Below are positions 42,717-52,967 of a DNA stretch of 64,000 nucleotides, piece after piece. Origin of the DNA: Rodentibacter rarus (GTDB taxonomy: Bacteria > Pseudomonadota > Gammaproteobacteria > Enterobacterales > Pasteurellaceae); NCBI RefSeq assembly GCF_001998965.1, contig NZ_MLHJ01000013.1:1-64000 (forward strand), read 5' to 3'. Within the stretch, counting starts at the first letter, position 1, and each line of letters starts with the position of its first letter. Both the position numbers and the translations under genes were made by a program. The notes beneath the pieces are model-generated. The model was not told where the DNA came from, did no database searches, and saw only the letters and a list, made by a program, of their open reading frames with translations.

Positions 42717-43991
42717 ATGCCAAACTTACATCCAACTTTAACCGCAGAACTTCATTTAAGTGATGGTCGTAAAATTGCCTTACCAGTTTACCAGGGCACT
42801 TTAGGCTATAATGCAATCGGTGTAGAAACCTTGCAAAAACAAGGTTTGTTTACTTACGATCAGGGGTTAACCTCCACCGCACTTTGTGAATCCAGCATTA
42901 CCTACATTGACGGCGATCAAGGCATTTTATTACACCGCGGCTATCCAATTGATGAATTAGCCTTTAATAAGACTTATCTTGATACTGCATATTTATTGTT
43001 AGAAGGCGAAATGCCAACAGAAGAACAACTCACCGAGTTCAAAAAAGAAATCTGCGCACATTATATGGTAAACGATCAATTTACCCGCTTATTCCAAGGT
43101 TTCCGTCGCGATTCCCATCCAATGGCGGTCATGTGTGCGGCAAGTAGTGCATTAGCCGCATTCTACAATGATGATTTCCAATCAGACAAAGATACTGATC
43201 GCACAGCCATTCGCTTATTGGCAAAAATGCCAACCTTGGCGGCAATGTGCTACAAATATAGTATTGGTCGCCCATTTATGTACCCACAGTATCACCTCTC
43301 CTATGCGGGTAACTTCTTATATATGATGTTCGCCACCCCCTGTGAACCTTATGTCGTTAACCCAGTGTTAGAACGAGCTATGGATAGGATTTTTACTTTA
43401 CACGCTGATCACGAACAAAATGCCTCCACCTCGTCAGTACGTAGTGTCGCCTCCTCAGGCTCAAATCCCTTTGCCTGTATCGCAGCAGGAATTGCCTCTT
43501 TATGGGGAGCCTCCCATGGCGGTGCGAACGAGGCCTGTGTAAGAATGTTAGAAGAAATCGGCACAGTAGATCGCATTCCGGAATTTATCGCCAAAGCGAA
43601 AGATAAAAATGATCCGTTCCGCTTAATGGGGTTTGGGCACCGAGTGTATAAAAACTACGATCCTCGTGCCAAAGTGATGCGTGAAACCTGCCACGAAGTT
43701 TTACAAGAACTCGGCATTAACACGCCATTATTAGAAGTCGCTATGGAGCTTGAACGCATTGCGCTAAGCGATCCTTATTTTATTGAACGCAAACTCTATC
43801 CAAATGTGGATTTCTATTCCGGCATTATTTTAAAAGCCATTGGTATTCCAGTGTCAATGTTTACCGTCATCTTTGCCCTAGGCAGAACAGTCGGTTGGAT
43901 TGCTAACTGGAAAGAAATGAACGAAGAACACCTAAAAATTGTCCGTCCAAGACAAATCTACACAGGTCATCAAGAGCGCCATTTAAAATAG
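42717..43991 (+). CDS. gltA: citrate synthase GltA (type II)
   Basis: Condenses oxaloacetate and acetyl-CoA. The 424-residue length and N-terminal zinc/NADH-type domain fit the hexameric Gram-negative form. Catalytic residues lie in [29 protein letters not shown] and [20 protein letters not shown] lies seven bases before the ATG. Last gene of the icd-acnB-gltA group, which together supplies 2-oxoglutarate. Confidence 0.97.
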   Translation: MPNLHPTLTAELHLSDGRKIALPVYQGTLGYNAIGVETLQKQGLFTYDQGLTSTALCESSITYIDGDQGILLHRGYPIDELAFNKTYLDTAYLLLEGEMPTEEQLTEFKKEICAHYMVNDQFTRLFQGFRRDSHPMAVMCAASSALAAFYNDDFQSDKDTDRTAIRLLAKMPTLAAMCYKYSIGRPFMYPQYHLSYAGNFLYMMFATPCEPYVVNPVLERAMDRIFTLHADHEQNASTSSVRSVASSGSNPFACIAAGIASLWGASHGGANEACVRMLEEIGTVDRIPEFIAKAKDKNDPFRLMGFGHRVYKNYDPRAKVMRETCHEVLQELGINTPLLEVAMELERIALSDPYFIERKLYPNVDFYSGIILKAIGIPVSMFTVIFALGRTVGWIANWKEMNEEHLKIVRPRQIYTGHQERHLK

Positions 43992-44042
43992 GCAAGAAAT
44001 CTTGCCTCATTCAAAGTGCGGTTAAAATCAACCGCACTTTTA
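43991..44042 (+). terminator. double hairpin after gltA
   Basis: A small GGCAAG/CTTGCC hairpin is followed by AAAGTGCGGTT/AACCGCACTTT and a T-rich run. The second is an inverted uptake-signal pair. Confidence 0.85.
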
Positions 44043-44122
44043 TTTCCGGTATTATCTTGCCTGTTATAGGAAATCTGAGTAAAATCTCCCCTATAATTTT
44101 CTTTTTAGTAAAATCACTTATG

Positions 44123-44192
<70 letters not shown>

Positions 44193-44467
44193 TTATCTTT
44201 CTTTTCTAAAAAATCTATTTTTTATCATATCTTACAGAACCTTTCTTCTAGATTTAATTTATTCTAAACATCAAAAAAGAATATTTAACTTTTTACTCAC
44301 TTTAAAGTTGACATTCTTTAATCGTTTATTCTTATAGTTATTTTTCTAATAAAATCAGACTGATAGACTTTAATTATCCATCTTTATTCAATCTAATTTG
44401 AATAAAAATTATTAGACTCTAATTTTTAGTTAGGGATGATTCATTAAATTAATATGAGGGTTTTATT

Positions 44468-45433
44468 ATGGCTATTCCGTTCATTATTGGTGCAGTTGCG
44501 GTAGCAGCAGGCGCATTAGGTGTCAAAAAAGGCTTAGATGCCAAAGAAGATTTTGATCGAGCAGAGAGAATCGGTAAACGAGCTCAACGAAAGCACGAAG
44601 AAGCAATCGGTAATTTAGACTTAGCTCGTAAAAATACGAATGCCGCTTTAGAAGCATTAGGTAAAGCAAAAGTTGATGTATTTCATCATCAATTTAAATT
44701 TTTAGTCGATTTTTGTAAAAAATTAAAAGGGAATTCGACAGCAAAATTACAAGGGTTTGATCAAATGATTAACCCTATTACCTTAAAAGAAATGGAAAAA
44801 ATGGTTTCTGTCGCACTTGAATTGGATAAAACAATAGGCTCATCTGCGGTTGGTGGAGCACTAACAGGGTTGGCCGCCTATGGAACAGTGGGGATTGTCG
44901 GCACTGCCTCAACAGGTACAGCTATTTCGGCGTTATCGGGGGCAGCAGCAAAAAGTGCAACGTTAGCTTATTTAGGCGGAGGTTCATTAGCCGCAGGCGG
45001 ATTAGGTATGGCTGGCGGAGTGGCAGTTTTAGGAGGGGCGGTATTGGGTCCGGCACTCGCCATTGGTGGCTTTATAATGGCAAGTAAAGCCGAGGAACAG
45101 GTTACAAAAGCCTATAACTATGAAGCTAAAGTGGATAAAGCGGTTGCAGAAATTGACACCTCATTAGTTTATCTAAAAGGAGTGAGAACTAACGCCAAAG
45201 AAATGGAAAATATCATCTTAAATATGGTTCAACGTTTTGAAGAGGCAAAAGTCACATCTGTTTATGAAAGTGAAGCTAAAATTGAAAAAATGCTCGCATT
45301 AGGAAAAGCGTTAAAAATGCTATTGGATACCCCAATTTTAACAACTGATGATAATCCTGTTTCAGATCTATCTGAAAGAATTAACAAAGCGGTTTCTTCA
45401 ACAGGCTTTTTAACTTATGGAGATAAAAAATGA
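44468..45433 (+). CDS. glycine/alanine-rich membrane protein, function unknown
   Basis: A 321-residue protein. Residues 2-18 form a hydrophobic N terminus, 24-66 a charged coiled coil, and 123-207 a long Gly/Ala-rich hydrophobic stretch (for example GGALTGLAAYGTVGIVG, AGGVAVLGGAVLGPALAIGG) resembling glycine-zipper or pore-forming segments. The C-terminal part is helical and charged. GAGGG lies before the ATG. Its stop overlaps the next start (ATGA). I know of no characterised homologue. It lies 278 bp downstream of the CAAT tract. Confidence 0.78.
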   Translation: MAIPFIIGAVAVAAGALGVKKGLDAKEDFDRAERIGKRAQRKHEEAIGNLDLARKNTNAALEALGKAKVDVFHHQFKFLVDFCKKLKGNSTAKLQGFDQMINPITLKEMEKMVSVALELDKTIGSSAVGGALTGLAAYGTVGIVGTASTGTAISALSGAAAKSATLAYLGGGSLAAGGLGMAGGVAVLGGAVLGPALAIGGFIMASKAEEQVTKAYNYEAKVDKAVAEIDTSLVYLKGVRTNAKEMENIILNMVQRFEEAKVTSVYESEAKIEKMLALGKALKMLLDTPILTTDDNPVSDLSERINKAVSSTGFLTYGDKK

Positions 45434-45840
45434 TACCTACAGCACTCCTCCCCTCCGCATTAAAAATTGCAAGTAATACATTGGATACAAAAAATGCGTA
45501 TCAGCAATTATTAGATTGTTACAAACAATGTCAAAATGTTAAACAACGAGAGAGGACAAACCGAGAAGAGATTCGTTCCGATAGAGATGTAAATTTGGCA
45601 CGTATTAAGGCTCAAAAAGATATTCTGGAATTATATTTAAAAGAAACCTTTAGTGAACGCCGAACGATACTCAATGAAATGTTTAAAGCTTTGGATAAAG
45701 GACTTGAAACAGGAGATTTACAGATAATCAATATGTCTTTAGGAGGGATTCTTCATATCGCAGAGAAATCACCTTTGACCCAAGCCAGACAAATGCTGGA
45801 AGATGTGAAAAATCCGGATAAGAAGTCTATTGATTGGTGA
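45430..45840 (+). CDS. helical cytoplasmic protein, function unknown
   Basis: A 136-residue protein, predicted mostly helical. A charged coiled-coil region (about 35-80, with RERTNREEIRSDRDVNLARI) is followed by FSERRTILNEMFKALDKGL and a C-terminal helix. No signal peptide or membrane span. It overlaps the upstream gene by four bases and the downstream gene by one (TGATG), so the three products are probably made in fixed proportion. Family not recognised. Confidence 0.78.
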   Translation: MIPTALLPSALKIASNTLDTKNAYQQLLDCYKQCQNVKQRERTNREEIRSDRDVNLARIKAQKDILELYLKETFSERRTILNEMFKALDKGLETGDLQIINMSLGGILHIAEKSPLTQARQMLEDVKNPDKKSIDW

Positions 45841-46085
45841 TGTCTTTTCCTTGTACGGCGTGTGGCAAATGTTGTCAGCGAGTAAATTTAAGCGAGAAAA
45901 CCGCTTTTTTAGATCGGGGAGACGGCATTTGCCAATATTTCAATCTTGAAACAAATTTGTGTAATATTTACGCAAATAGACCGCTTGTCTGTCGCGTAGA
46001 AGATTATTACAAAACATATTTATCTCATCTTTATGAATGGGATGAATTTGTGAAAATTAATCGGGATATTTGTAGCAAACTCTAA
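45840..46085 (+). CDS. YkgJ-like cysteine-cluster protein
   Basis: An 81-residue protein with the cysteine pattern of the YkgJ (zinc- or iron-chelating) family: PCTACGKCCQRVN, GICQYFN, LCNIYANRPLVCRVEDYY. It is the short, nearly minimal form. Function of the family is not established. The ATG shares its A with the preceding TGA; an in-frame TTG two codons earlier is less likely. Last gene of the three-gene operon. Confidence 0.83.
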   Translation: MSFPCTACGKCCQRVNLSEKTAFLDRGDGICQYFNLETNLCNIYANRPLVCRVEDYYKTYLSHLYEWDEFVKINRDICSKL

Positions 46086-46111
46086 AAAGACTTTTAGTGT
46101 TATCATCACTC

Positions 46112-46141
46112 AAAAGTGCGGTTAATTTTGACCGCACTTTA
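46112..46141. terminator. inverted uptake-signal terminator
   Basis: AAAGTGCGGT and ACCGCACTTT flank TAATTTTG between the YkgJ-like gene and convergent bioB. Confidence 0.8.
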
Positions 46142-46192
46142 GTTATAAATCGGTATTACTCAACAGTTGCACAACGTTGTTTTTTGTTCGCT

Positions 46193-47206
46193 TTATTTTT
46201 CCAACGCCCAACGGTTGTCTTCTGTTTCCGGCTCAAGATCCAGTTTTGCCATAAGACGCTGATCGCCATCTTCTTCAGGGTTATCGGTTACCAGTAATTT
46301 ATCACCGTAAAAAATGGAATTTGCCCCCGCCATAAAGCACATGGCTTGCATTTCTTCTGCCATTCCTTGGCGACCGGCAGATAAACGCACATAACTTTTT
46401 GGCATAGTAATGCGTGCAACGGCAATCGTTCGCACAAACTCCGTCCAATCCAGCTCAACAGCATTTTCAAGCGGCGTTCCCTCTACTTTCACCAATTGAT
46501 TTATCGGTACCGATTCAGGTTGAGGGTCTAAATTTGCAAGGCTTGCAATTAATCCCGCACGTTCTTTGCGTGTTTCATTCATACCAACAATGCCACCACA
46601 ACACACTTTTAACCCTGCCTTTCGTACTTTTCCTAAAGTGCTTAGGCGATCATCAAATCGGCGTGTTCCGATAACCTGTTGATAATGTTCCGGAGCCGTA
46701 TCAAGATTATGGTTGTAATAATCCAATCCCGCTTCTTTAAGCGCTTCTGCCATGCCCTCTTGCAATAGCCCAAAAGTACCGCAAGTTTCCAGCCCCAATG
46801 CTTTCACCGCTTTAATGATAGCCGTCACTTTTTCCATATCTTTTGGCTTCGGACCCCGCCATGCGGCCCCCATACAAAAACGAGCCGCACCACGGGATTT
46901 TGCAATTTTCGCTTTTTCAACAATTTCCTCAATCTCTAATAATTGCTGATTTTGCACACCGGTTTGATAACGGGCTGATTGTGGACAGTAGCCACAATCC
47001 TCTGGGCAACCACCGGTTTTAATCGACATTAAGGTCGAAAGTTGAATGACTTGCGGATTAAAGTGCTCACGATGAACTTGGGCGGCACGGTAAATTAATT
47101 CTAAAAATGGCATTTCAAATAATGCCTCGACTTTGCAAACCGACCAATATTCAATGGAAGGATGTGGGGTTATACTATTTAATTGAACGGATTGGATGTT
47201 GGTCAT
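46193..47206 (-). CDS. bioB: biotin synthase BioB
   Basis: Radical SAM enzyme inserting sulfur into dethiobiotin. The SAM cluster motif is [16 protein letters not shown]; the 2Fe-2S ligands lie in [25 protein letters not shown] and a conserved Arg in YVRLSAGR. The 337-residue length is normal. It starts eight bases after thiQ and shares its direction, so it is likely cotranscribed with thiBPQ. No other bio gene is in the window. Confidence 0.97.
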   Translation of the reverse strand: MTNIQSVQLNSITPHPSIEYWSVCKVEALFEMPFLELIYRAAQVHREHFNPQVIQLSTLMSIKTGGCPEDCGYCPQSARYQTGVQNQQLLEIEEIVEKAKIAKSRGAARFCMGAAWRGPKPKDMEKVTAIIKAVKALGLETCGTFGLLQEGMAEALKEAGLDYYNHNLDTAPEHYQQVIGTRRFDDRLSTLGKVRKAGLKVCCGGIVGMNETRKERAGLIASLANLDPQPESVPINQLVKVEGTPLENAVELDWTEFVRTIAVARITMPKSYVRLSAGRQGMAEEMQAMCFMAGANSIFYGDKLLVTDNPEEDGDQRLMAKLDLEPETEDNRWALEK

Positions 47207-47214
47207 TCTTTTTC

Positions 47215-47844
47215 CTATAAATTTTTTCCTTGATGAATAGGGATAATACGATCAATATGCCCTTCTAATTCTTTCGGCTGATGTGTAACGAGGAGTAAAG
47301 TTAGCATTTTTTCATCGCATAACTGGTCAATCAACTTTAACATCTCCATACGTAATTGCGGATCAAGTGCAGAGAAAGGTTCATCTAATAATAAAATCGG
47401 TTTATCACGTAATAAACAACGAGCCAATGCCACCCGCTGTTTTTGCCCGCCTGAAAGTGCGGTGGATTTTCGCCTTAAAAAATCCTGTAAATTCACCGCA
47501 CTTGCCACCTGTTCCACTCGAATTTTTTCTTCAACAGATAACGATAAATTCGGTTTTAAGCCTAGTGCGATATTTTCTGCCACCGTCAAATGGGTAAATA
47601 AATTATTTTCTTGAAATAGCATTGAAACGGGGCGTTCGTAAGGGGCAGTATGCGTATGGTTTTCACCATTGAGCCAAATTGCCCCGCTATTGGCATAATC
47701 AAATCCAGCAATAAGATTCAATAGAGTGCTTTTGCCTGCGCCACTTTCACCAATAATCGCAATTTTTTCTTGTGCTTGAATGTGTAAATCAAACATCATT
47801 GGCATAGATTGATAATTAAAGATAACTTGTTTTAATTTAATCAT
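47215..47844 (-). CDS. thiQ: thiamine ABC transporter ATPase ThiQ
   Basis: ATPase of the thiamine/TPP importer. Walker A is GESGAGKST, the signature [15 protein letters not shown], and Walker [13 protein letters not shown]. At 209 residues it is a short transporter ATPase like E. coli ThiQ (232). It overlaps the thiP end by eight bases. Confidence 0.94.
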   Translation of the reverse strand: MIKLKQVIFNYQSMPMMFDLHIQAQEKIAIIGESGAGKSTLLNLIAGFDYANSGAIWLNGENHTHTAPYERPVSMLFQENNLFTHLTVAENIALGLKPNLSLSVEEKIRVEQVASAVNLQDFLRRKSTALSGGQKQRVALARCLLRDKPILLLDEPFSALDPQLRMEMLKLIDQLCDEKMLTLLLVTHQPKELEGHIDRIIPIHQGKNL

Positions 47845-49453
47845 AATTCACCTTATTGCGTTCAATAAACAAGAAAAATCCGATACATAAACTGAGGAGA
47901 ATGAATGCGGTAATCGCGGCTTCTTGACTCCGATATTGCCCAATTTGTTGATAGAGTAAATGCGGTAAAGAAGTAAAATCAGGATTACCAAACAATGCAA
48001 TAGCCGTAAAATCGCCTAAAGAAAAAGTGGTTGCTAAAGCAAACGCATATTTTAATGGCACTTTGAGTAACGGATATTCGATGAGTTTAAAACGTTGCCA
48101 ACCTTTAAGACCAAGGGATAAACAAAGCTTTTCATAATACTGCATGGTTTGTACCATTGGGGGATTTAAAATGCGAATAACAAAAGGCATAGCCGCTAAA
48201 GCATTGCACAGCACGACAATCACAAATAAATGTGCCGGGGTAAAATTCATATTTTGTAAAGTTAGAAATAACCCTACGGTTAAAATTAAAGTCGGGATGG
48301 CTAATATCATCATTCCACCACTTTGAATAAGTGTTGCGAGCAGGGGGAAATGAAGCCATTGCAATTGTCGGGAAAGTAAAAGTAAGAAAAAAGAAAAGAC
48401 GATGGATAATACACCTGAGGTCGGTGCAATTGAAAGGGAATAAATTAATGCTTTCCATAATTGCGGATCTTGCCAGAAAGTCAACCATTGTGGTGCACTT
48501 ATCCCTTCCACAATAATATTGATCAACGGCATCAAAATGAATAAACACACGGAAACTAAAATAAAAATATGTAAAATTTTGACCGCACTTGAGGGTCGGT
48601 TAACCCAAATATAGCGTTGAGAAACAACGGTTTCCGGTGGGGTGGAAAAAAATTGCGATATGCCGAATAGTACAAAACAGCAGATAAATTGAATCAATGC
48701 AAATAAGGCGGCTTTTGGTAAATCAAACTCAAAGAAAATCGCTTGGTAAATAGCGACTTCTAAGGTGCTATTTTGTGGTCCTCCCCCAAGCGAAAGCACA
48801 ATAGCGAAACTAGTGAAACACAACATAAAAACCAAAACAAAAGCCGGCAAAAGCTGGCTTTTTAAATAAGGGAATTCAATTAAGCGAAAAAATTGCCAAC
48901 CTCGAAGATTTAATTGTGCCGCAAGGCGGTGTTGTTCTGAGGGAATACTTTGCAAGGCTTGCTGTGCCATTCTGGCGGCAAGAGGAATATTAAAAAAAAG
49001 ATGTGCGATAAGTATACCGGTTAAACCGTAAATGGTCGGTTTCCAATCTATTCCCAGCCAATAAATGAAACGGCTAAACCAGCCTGCTGTGCCATAAATA
49101 CCCAACAAACCAAAAATCACAAGCAGTGAGGGCAGCACAAACGTCAGGGAAAATAAACGTTGAATAACCGATTTCCCTGGAAAAGATTGATAAAAAAAAG
49201 CACGCCCGAATAACACACCAATGAATAGAGAAAGAAATGCGGACAAAAAAGCTTGCCCGAAACTAAAGGTGATAACTTGGTGTACATAGTCATCTTGTTT
49301 GAAATCTTCCCACGAGTAATCACCTCCTACTGAAAAAATTTCGTAAAGCGAGGTGCTATAAAGCAAAACGATAAAAAAAATGACCGCACTCCCCCCTAAA
49401 TAATGACGAGGGCGAAAATGCGGATGAGAAAAGCGTGACATCATTTCAATCAC
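47837..49453 (-). CDS. thiP: thiamine ABC transporter permease ThiP
   Basis: Inner-membrane permease with two fused permease halves (about 12 hydrophobic segments). EAA-type loops are visible: [19 protein letters not shown] and [14 protein letters not shown]. The frame begins at a GTG that overlaps the thiB stop (TAGTG), giving 538 residues; ATG codons three and four positions later are possible alternatives. Confidence 0.93.
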   Translation of the reverse strand: MIEMMSRFSHPHFRPRHYLGGSAVIFFIVLLYSTSLYEIFSVGGDYSWEDFKQDDYVHQVITFSFGQAFLSAFLSLFIGVLFGRAFFYQSFPGKSVIQRLFSLTFVLPSLLVIFGLLGIYGTAGWFSRFIYWLGIDWKPTIYGLTGILIAHLFFNIPLAARMAQQALQSIPSEQHRLAAQLNLRGWQFFRLIEFPYLKSQLLPAFVLVFMLCFTSFAIVLSLGGGPQNSTLEVAIYQAIFFEFDLPKAALFALIQFICCFVLFGISQFFSTPPETVVSQRYIWVNRPSSAVKILHIFILVSVCLFILMPLINIIVEGISAPQWLTFWQDPQLWKALIYSLSIAPTSGVLSIVFSFFLLLLSRQLQWLHFPLLATLIQSGGMMILAIPTLILTVGLFLTLQNMNFTPAHLFVIVVLCNALAAMPFVIRILNPPMVQTMQYYEKLCLSLGLKGWQRFKLIEYPLLKVPLKYAFALATTFSLGDFTAIALFGNPDFTSLPHLLYQQIGQYRSQEAAITAFILLSLCIGFFLFIERNKVNYD

Positions 49454-50451
49454 TATTTAGACAGTGCTTTTTGCCATTGATTGATCCAAATTTTTAATTG
49501 TTCACCGGTAATCTTTGAGGTATCCAGTATCAACGAATTTTGGGTATGTTTTTTTAGTGCGTCAATATGGCTTTCGATAGGGCTATCAATGACGGGTAAC
49601 ATCACGTTATGTTTTGCAATGTTCGCTTGCGCTTCGGGTGAAACTAAATAATCTAAGAAAAAATCGGCACAGGCATTATGACGATTTGCCACTTTAGCCG
49701 CTACTTCCACTAGCAATATGCCACCTTCCGAAAAATCCGTTGCCATATAGTTGTCTTTTTGTTCGGAAAGAAGATGATAAATTGGTGAAGTATTGGTACT
49801 GAGTACAAGATCTCCTTCACCTTTTAAAAATGCACCGTAGGCTTCAGTCCATCCTTTTGTAATCGTGACCGTGTGTTCTGACAAGGTTTTCCATACATTT
49901 TGTGCTTCTGCTTGCGGATAGAGTGTGTTTACCCAAAGTAATAAACCACGACCAATACTGCTGGTTCGCGGATCTTGATACAACACCTTCAAATCTTTAC
50001 GTTCGACTAATTCTTTTAGGCTTTTCGGTGGATGGGATAATTTATTTTTATCATAAATGAAGGCGTATTTTGCAAAATCAAAAGGCAAGAACGTGCGATC
50101 ATCCCATTTGAGCGGTAAATCCAATTTATTAAGATCTACTTGGTTCGGTTCAAAAATGGCTAATTTCTTGGCTTCATCTATTTGGTAATTATCTAACCCT
50201 AATACGATATCCGCTTTAATTTTTTTTCCATCCAAACGAACACGATTAAATAATGTACCACTATTATCAAAAGCCACATAATTTAATTGGCATTGAGGAA
50301 ATTGTTTTTCAAAACCTGCTTTTACCTTTGGACCGGCACTCCAATCGGCACTAAAAGTGTCGTAAGTGTAAACGGTTAGGGGTTGTGTGGTTTGAGCAAA
50401 AACGTTTGAAGCAAAAAAAAGTGCGGTTGAAATGAAGAGTGTTTTTTTCAT
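49453..50451 (-). CDS. thiB: thiamine-binding periplasmic protein ThiB
   Basis: Periplasmic receptor for thiamine, TMP and TPP. Signal peptide MKKTLFISTALFFASNVFAQ, then LTVYTYDTFSADWSAGP, DIVLGLDNYQ and ITKGWTEAYGAFLKGEGDLV, all as in ThiB/TbpA. The 332-residue length is normal. First gene of thiBPQ-bioB, directly behind a TPP riboswitch. Confidence 0.95.
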   Translation of the reverse strand: MKKTLFISTALFFASNVFAQTTQPLTVYTYDTFSADWSAGPKVKAGFEKQFPQCQLNYVAFDNSGTLFNRVRLDGKKIKADIVLGLDNYQIDEAKKLAIFEPNQVDLNKLDLPLKWDDRTFLPFDFAKYAFIYDKNKLSHPPKSLKELVERKDLKVLYQDPRTSSIGRGLLLWVNTLYPQAEAQNVWKTLSEHTVTITKGWTEAYGAFLKGEGDLVLSTNTSPIYHLLSEQKDNYMATDFSEGGILLVEVAAKVANRHNACADFFLDYLVSPEAQANIAKHNVMLPVIDSPIESHIDALKKHTQNSLILDTSKITGEQLKIWINQWQKALSK

Positions 50452-50493
50452 TATGCTGTCCTTATAAAAATGCGAAACAGTCTAATGAAAAGA

Positions 50494-50569
50494 ATTAGTT
50501 TCCTACGCCAGCATTATCTGTTTCAGGTTCACGGGTCTCTCTCAGCCAATGATAGGCACCCCGACTAAT
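50494..50569 (-). ncRNA. TPP riboswitch (THI element)
   Basis: On the minus strand the conserved parts appear in order: GGGGTGCC, CTGAGAGAGACCC, GAACCTGA, GATAATGC and GCGTAGGAAA. The outer P1 helix is ATTAGT (50569-50564) with ACTAAT (50499-50494). It lies 43 bases ahead of thiB. Binding of thiamine pyrophosphate probably blocks translation, since I see no clear terminator stem before thiB. Confidence 0.95.
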
Positions 50570-50645
50570 GGGCAAGAGTCTATATAAACTTGTTACGATA
50601 TACAAGCATTTTAAAAGAAAAATGCTAACCTGATCACAAAATTTA

Positions 50646-50674
50646 GGCAAAATAAAACCCGCACAAGCGGGTTT
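50646..50674 (-). terminator. grxD terminator
   Basis: AAACCCGC, a 4-base loop and GCGGGTTT are followed on the minus strand by TATTTTGCC, just past the grxD stop. Confidence 0.85.
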
Positions 50675-50685
50675 CAACAATAGAA

Positions 50686-51012
50686 TTAAGCTTTATGTTT
50701 TGCGGCAACTTCAGTTAATAAGGTTTGTAACTCACCGGATTGATACATTTCTAACATAATATCGCATCCTCCAATGAGTTCTCCTTCAACCCATAATTGT
50801 GGGAAAGTCGGCCAATTTGCGTAAGCCGGTAATTCAGCACGGATATCCGGATGTTGGAGGATATCCACATAACCAAAAGGCACTTTACAGTTGATTAATG
50901 CCTCTGCAGCACGCGCAGAAAAACCACAAGAAGGCAGCTTAGGTGAACCTTTCATATAAATTAAAATTGGGTTCTCGCTAATTTGTTTTTTGATTTTATC
51001 TAAGGTTTCCAT
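50686..51012 (-). CDS. grxD: monothiol glutaredoxin GrxD (Grx4)
   Basis: CGFS-type glutaredoxin that carries 2Fe-2S clusters, with BolA partners. The active site is KLPSCGFSARAAEAL (Cys29), then WPTFPQLWVEGELIGGCDI. The start METLDKIKKQI matches the family and has GGGGAA upstream; 19 further open codons are not family-like. Length of 108 residues is typical. Confidence 0.95.
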   Translation of the reverse strand: METLDKIKKQISENPILIYMKGSPKLPSCGFSARAAEALINCKVPFGYVDILQHPDIRAELPAYANWPTFPQLWVEGELIGGCDIMLEMYQSGELQTLLTEVAAKHKA

Positions 51013-51095
51013 AATGTTCCCCATAACAATAGAAAGGCGCATTCTAGCATAAGTTCTCAGTATCACCAATGAGAAGCTGAGTTATTATGTCGGAT

Positions 51096-51881
51096 TTACC
51101 AGCTCCCGCCGGCACCACCGCCACCAAATCCGCCACCGCCAAAACCGCCACCCGATGAGCTACCACCAAATCCTCCACCAAAACCGGAGCCGCCTCTACG
51201 ACGACGGGATAATGTCGATTGACGCACAATGCGATTTAATTGATCACGCTGATTTGGGCTAATGTAAATTTCATCTTTGTGGAATTGATATTCACCAAAC
51301 ACGACAAAGGCGATAAATACCAACGCCATAAGGAAAGGAATATATTGGTCAAATTCACTTTCTTCCGTTTGATAAGCACCATATTCCCCTTGGCTTGCAG
51401 CAATAATATCATTTAACCCATCGTTAATCCCTTGTGCATACTGACCCTGTTTAAATTGCGGTAAAATGGTATGACGGATAACCTGGGATAAAAAAGCATC
51501 GGGTAATACGCCTTCTAATCCCTGCCCGGTAGCAATAAATACCTTACGATCTTTTTTGGCAATCAGCATTAATACGCCATTATTCAATTGCTTACGCCCA
51601 ATTCCCCATTTATCGCCTAAAGCAAAGGTGTAATCTGCAATCTCATATTCAGCCGTAGTAGGAATGATAACAACAGCGATTTGTGAACTGGTCGCCTTGC
51701 CATAGTCCACTAATTTATTTTCAAGCACTTGCTGCTGTTGTGGCGAGAGCGTATTAGTGTAATCATTCACATAACGAAAAGGATTGGGTGTTGCAGGGAA
51801 CTGTGCAGCAAAAACCAACGATCCCCAAAAAATAAGCCCAAAAACAACCGCACTTTTCAAGTGTTGCAACAGTTTAGCCAT
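51096..51881 (-). CDS. TPM-domain membrane protein (YgcG-like)
   Basis: A 261-residue protein with an N-terminal signal (about 1-26), a periplasmic TPM domain (about 38-165, VNDYTNTLSPQQQQVLENKL, GIGRKQLNNGVLMLIA), one membrane span (about 183-203) and a Gly/Ser-rich tail from about 230 to the end. The TPM_phosphatase name rests on a plant homologue and does not show a function here. It overlaps the preceding TPM gene by eight bases in the lemA-TPM-TPM operon. Confidence 0.9.
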   Translation of the reverse strand: MAKLLQHLKSAVVFGLIFWGSLVFAAQFPATPNPFRYVNDYTNTLSPQQQQVLENKLVDYGKATSSQIAVVIIPTTAEYEIADYTFALGDKWGIGRKQLNNGVLMLIAKKDRKVFIATGQGLEGVLPDAFLSQVIRHTILPQFKQGQYAQGINDGLNDIIAASQGEYGAYQTEESEFDQYIPFLMALVFIAFVVFGEYQFHKDEIYISPNQRDQLNRIVRQSTLSRRRRGGSGFGGGFGGSSSGGGFGGGGFGGGGAGGSW

Positions 51882-52326
51882 GAATGATCACCTCATTAGG
51901 TAATTCATTTTTATCATTCGGTTGAATCGGAAAATGGATTTTCAACGTATCAGTAATTCGCTCAATAGCCTCTACAATCCCTTTTGTATAGGCTTTTTCT
52001 TTGAATTGTTCGATCATAAGATCACATTGCCTCTGCCAATAAGCCTCATCAACAAATTGATGAATCCCTTTATCGCCAATGATTGCACAAAGGTGATCTT
52101 TATATCCCACATAAATCAACACTGCGTTTTGTGCAGAAGTTTTATCCATTTCAAGTTCGTTAAACACCTGTAAAGCGCGTTCTATGGCAGACATCCCTGC
52201 AGAAGATTTAGGCAGTTTTCGTTCAATATAAACACGCAACTCTGCCGAACTTTCATTTTCAAGGCGGCTAATCGCCGCCTCTATTTGTTTTTTATCCACC
52301 GGAATTCTTGAAAAGAATCTCATCAT
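51874..52326 (-). CDS. cytoplasmic TPM-domain protein
   Basis: A 150-residue TPM-fold protein without signal or membrane span: IEAAISRLENESSAELRVYI, TAQNAVLIYVGYKDH-type core (here TSAQNAVLIYVGY) and IGDKGIHQFVDEAYW. It is the soluble partner in the widespread lemA-TPM-TPM operon, seven bases after lemA. Role unknown; perhaps in envelope maintenance. Confidence 0.85.
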   Translation of the reverse strand: MMRFFSRIPVDKKQIEAAISRLENESSAELRVYIERKLPKSSAGMSAIERALQVFNELEMDKTSAQNAVLIYVGYKDHLCAIIGDKGIHQFVDEAYWQRQCDLMIEQFKEKAYTKGIVEAIERITDTLKIHFPIQPNDKNELPNEVIIHG

Positions 52327-52333
52327 AGCAACC

Positions 52334-52915
52334 TTAATTAAAATTCACAGTCGGGGCATTTTCAGCGCCGGAGGCCGATTTAAAATAAGGTTTTTCTTTA
52401 AACCCAAAGATTAATGCGGCAAATTTTGTCGGGAATTGGCGCACCTTTTGGTTATAAATACGAGCCGCATCATTAAACTTATTACGAGCAACATTGATAC
52501 GGTTTTCAGTTCCCTCTAATTGTGCTTGTAAATTCATAAAGCCTTCATGCGCTTTTAATTGAGGATATTGTTCAACGGTAACAAGCAATCTGGATAATGC
52601 GGATCCTACTTGGTTTTGATCCTGTTGAAATTGTGCAAGTTGTTCTTCTGTCATATTGGCAGGATCAATTCTCGTTTGTGTCGCTTTTGCACGCGCTTCG
52701 ATTACATTGGTTAAGGTTTGTTGTTCAAAATTTGCCTGACCTTTCACTGTATTCACTAAATTAGGAATAAGATCGGCACGGCGTTGATAAGAAGATTCCA
52801 CATTTGCCCATACTGAATCAATTTCTTCTTCCGCTTTAACCAATCCGTTATAACTCGACATTAAAGTAAACCCCGCAACAACAGCAACAAGGATAATTAC
52901 AAGCCATTTTTTCAT
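52334..52915 (-). CDS. lemA: LemA family protein
   Basis: A 193-residue protein anchored by one N-terminal membrane helix (WLVIILVAVVAGFTLMSSYN), followed by a coiled helical domain with the family pattern YQRRADLIPNLVNTVKG and ARNKFNDAARIYNQKVRQFP. First gene of the lemA-TPM-TPM operon. Biochemical role unknown. Confidence 0.93.
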   Translation of the reverse strand: MKKWLVIILVAVVAGFTLMSSYNGLVKAEEEIDSVWANVESSYQRRADLIPNLVNTVKGQANFEQQTLTNVIEARAKATQTRIDPANMTEEQLAQFQQDQNQVGSALSRLLVTVEQYPQLKAHEGFMNLQAQLEGTENRINVARNKFNDAARIYNQKVRQFPTKFAALIFGFKEKPYFKSASGAENAPTVNFN

Positions 52916-52967
52916 AATAATGTTCCTACTTAATTAAAAAATGAGAGAGCCTTTCTCTATTTAGATA

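Noticed and set aside
51096-51195. Gly/Ser-rich low-complexity end of the TPM protein as a repeat element
   Set aside because: It is an in-frame protein tail typical of YgcG-like proteins, with no longer DNA repeat.
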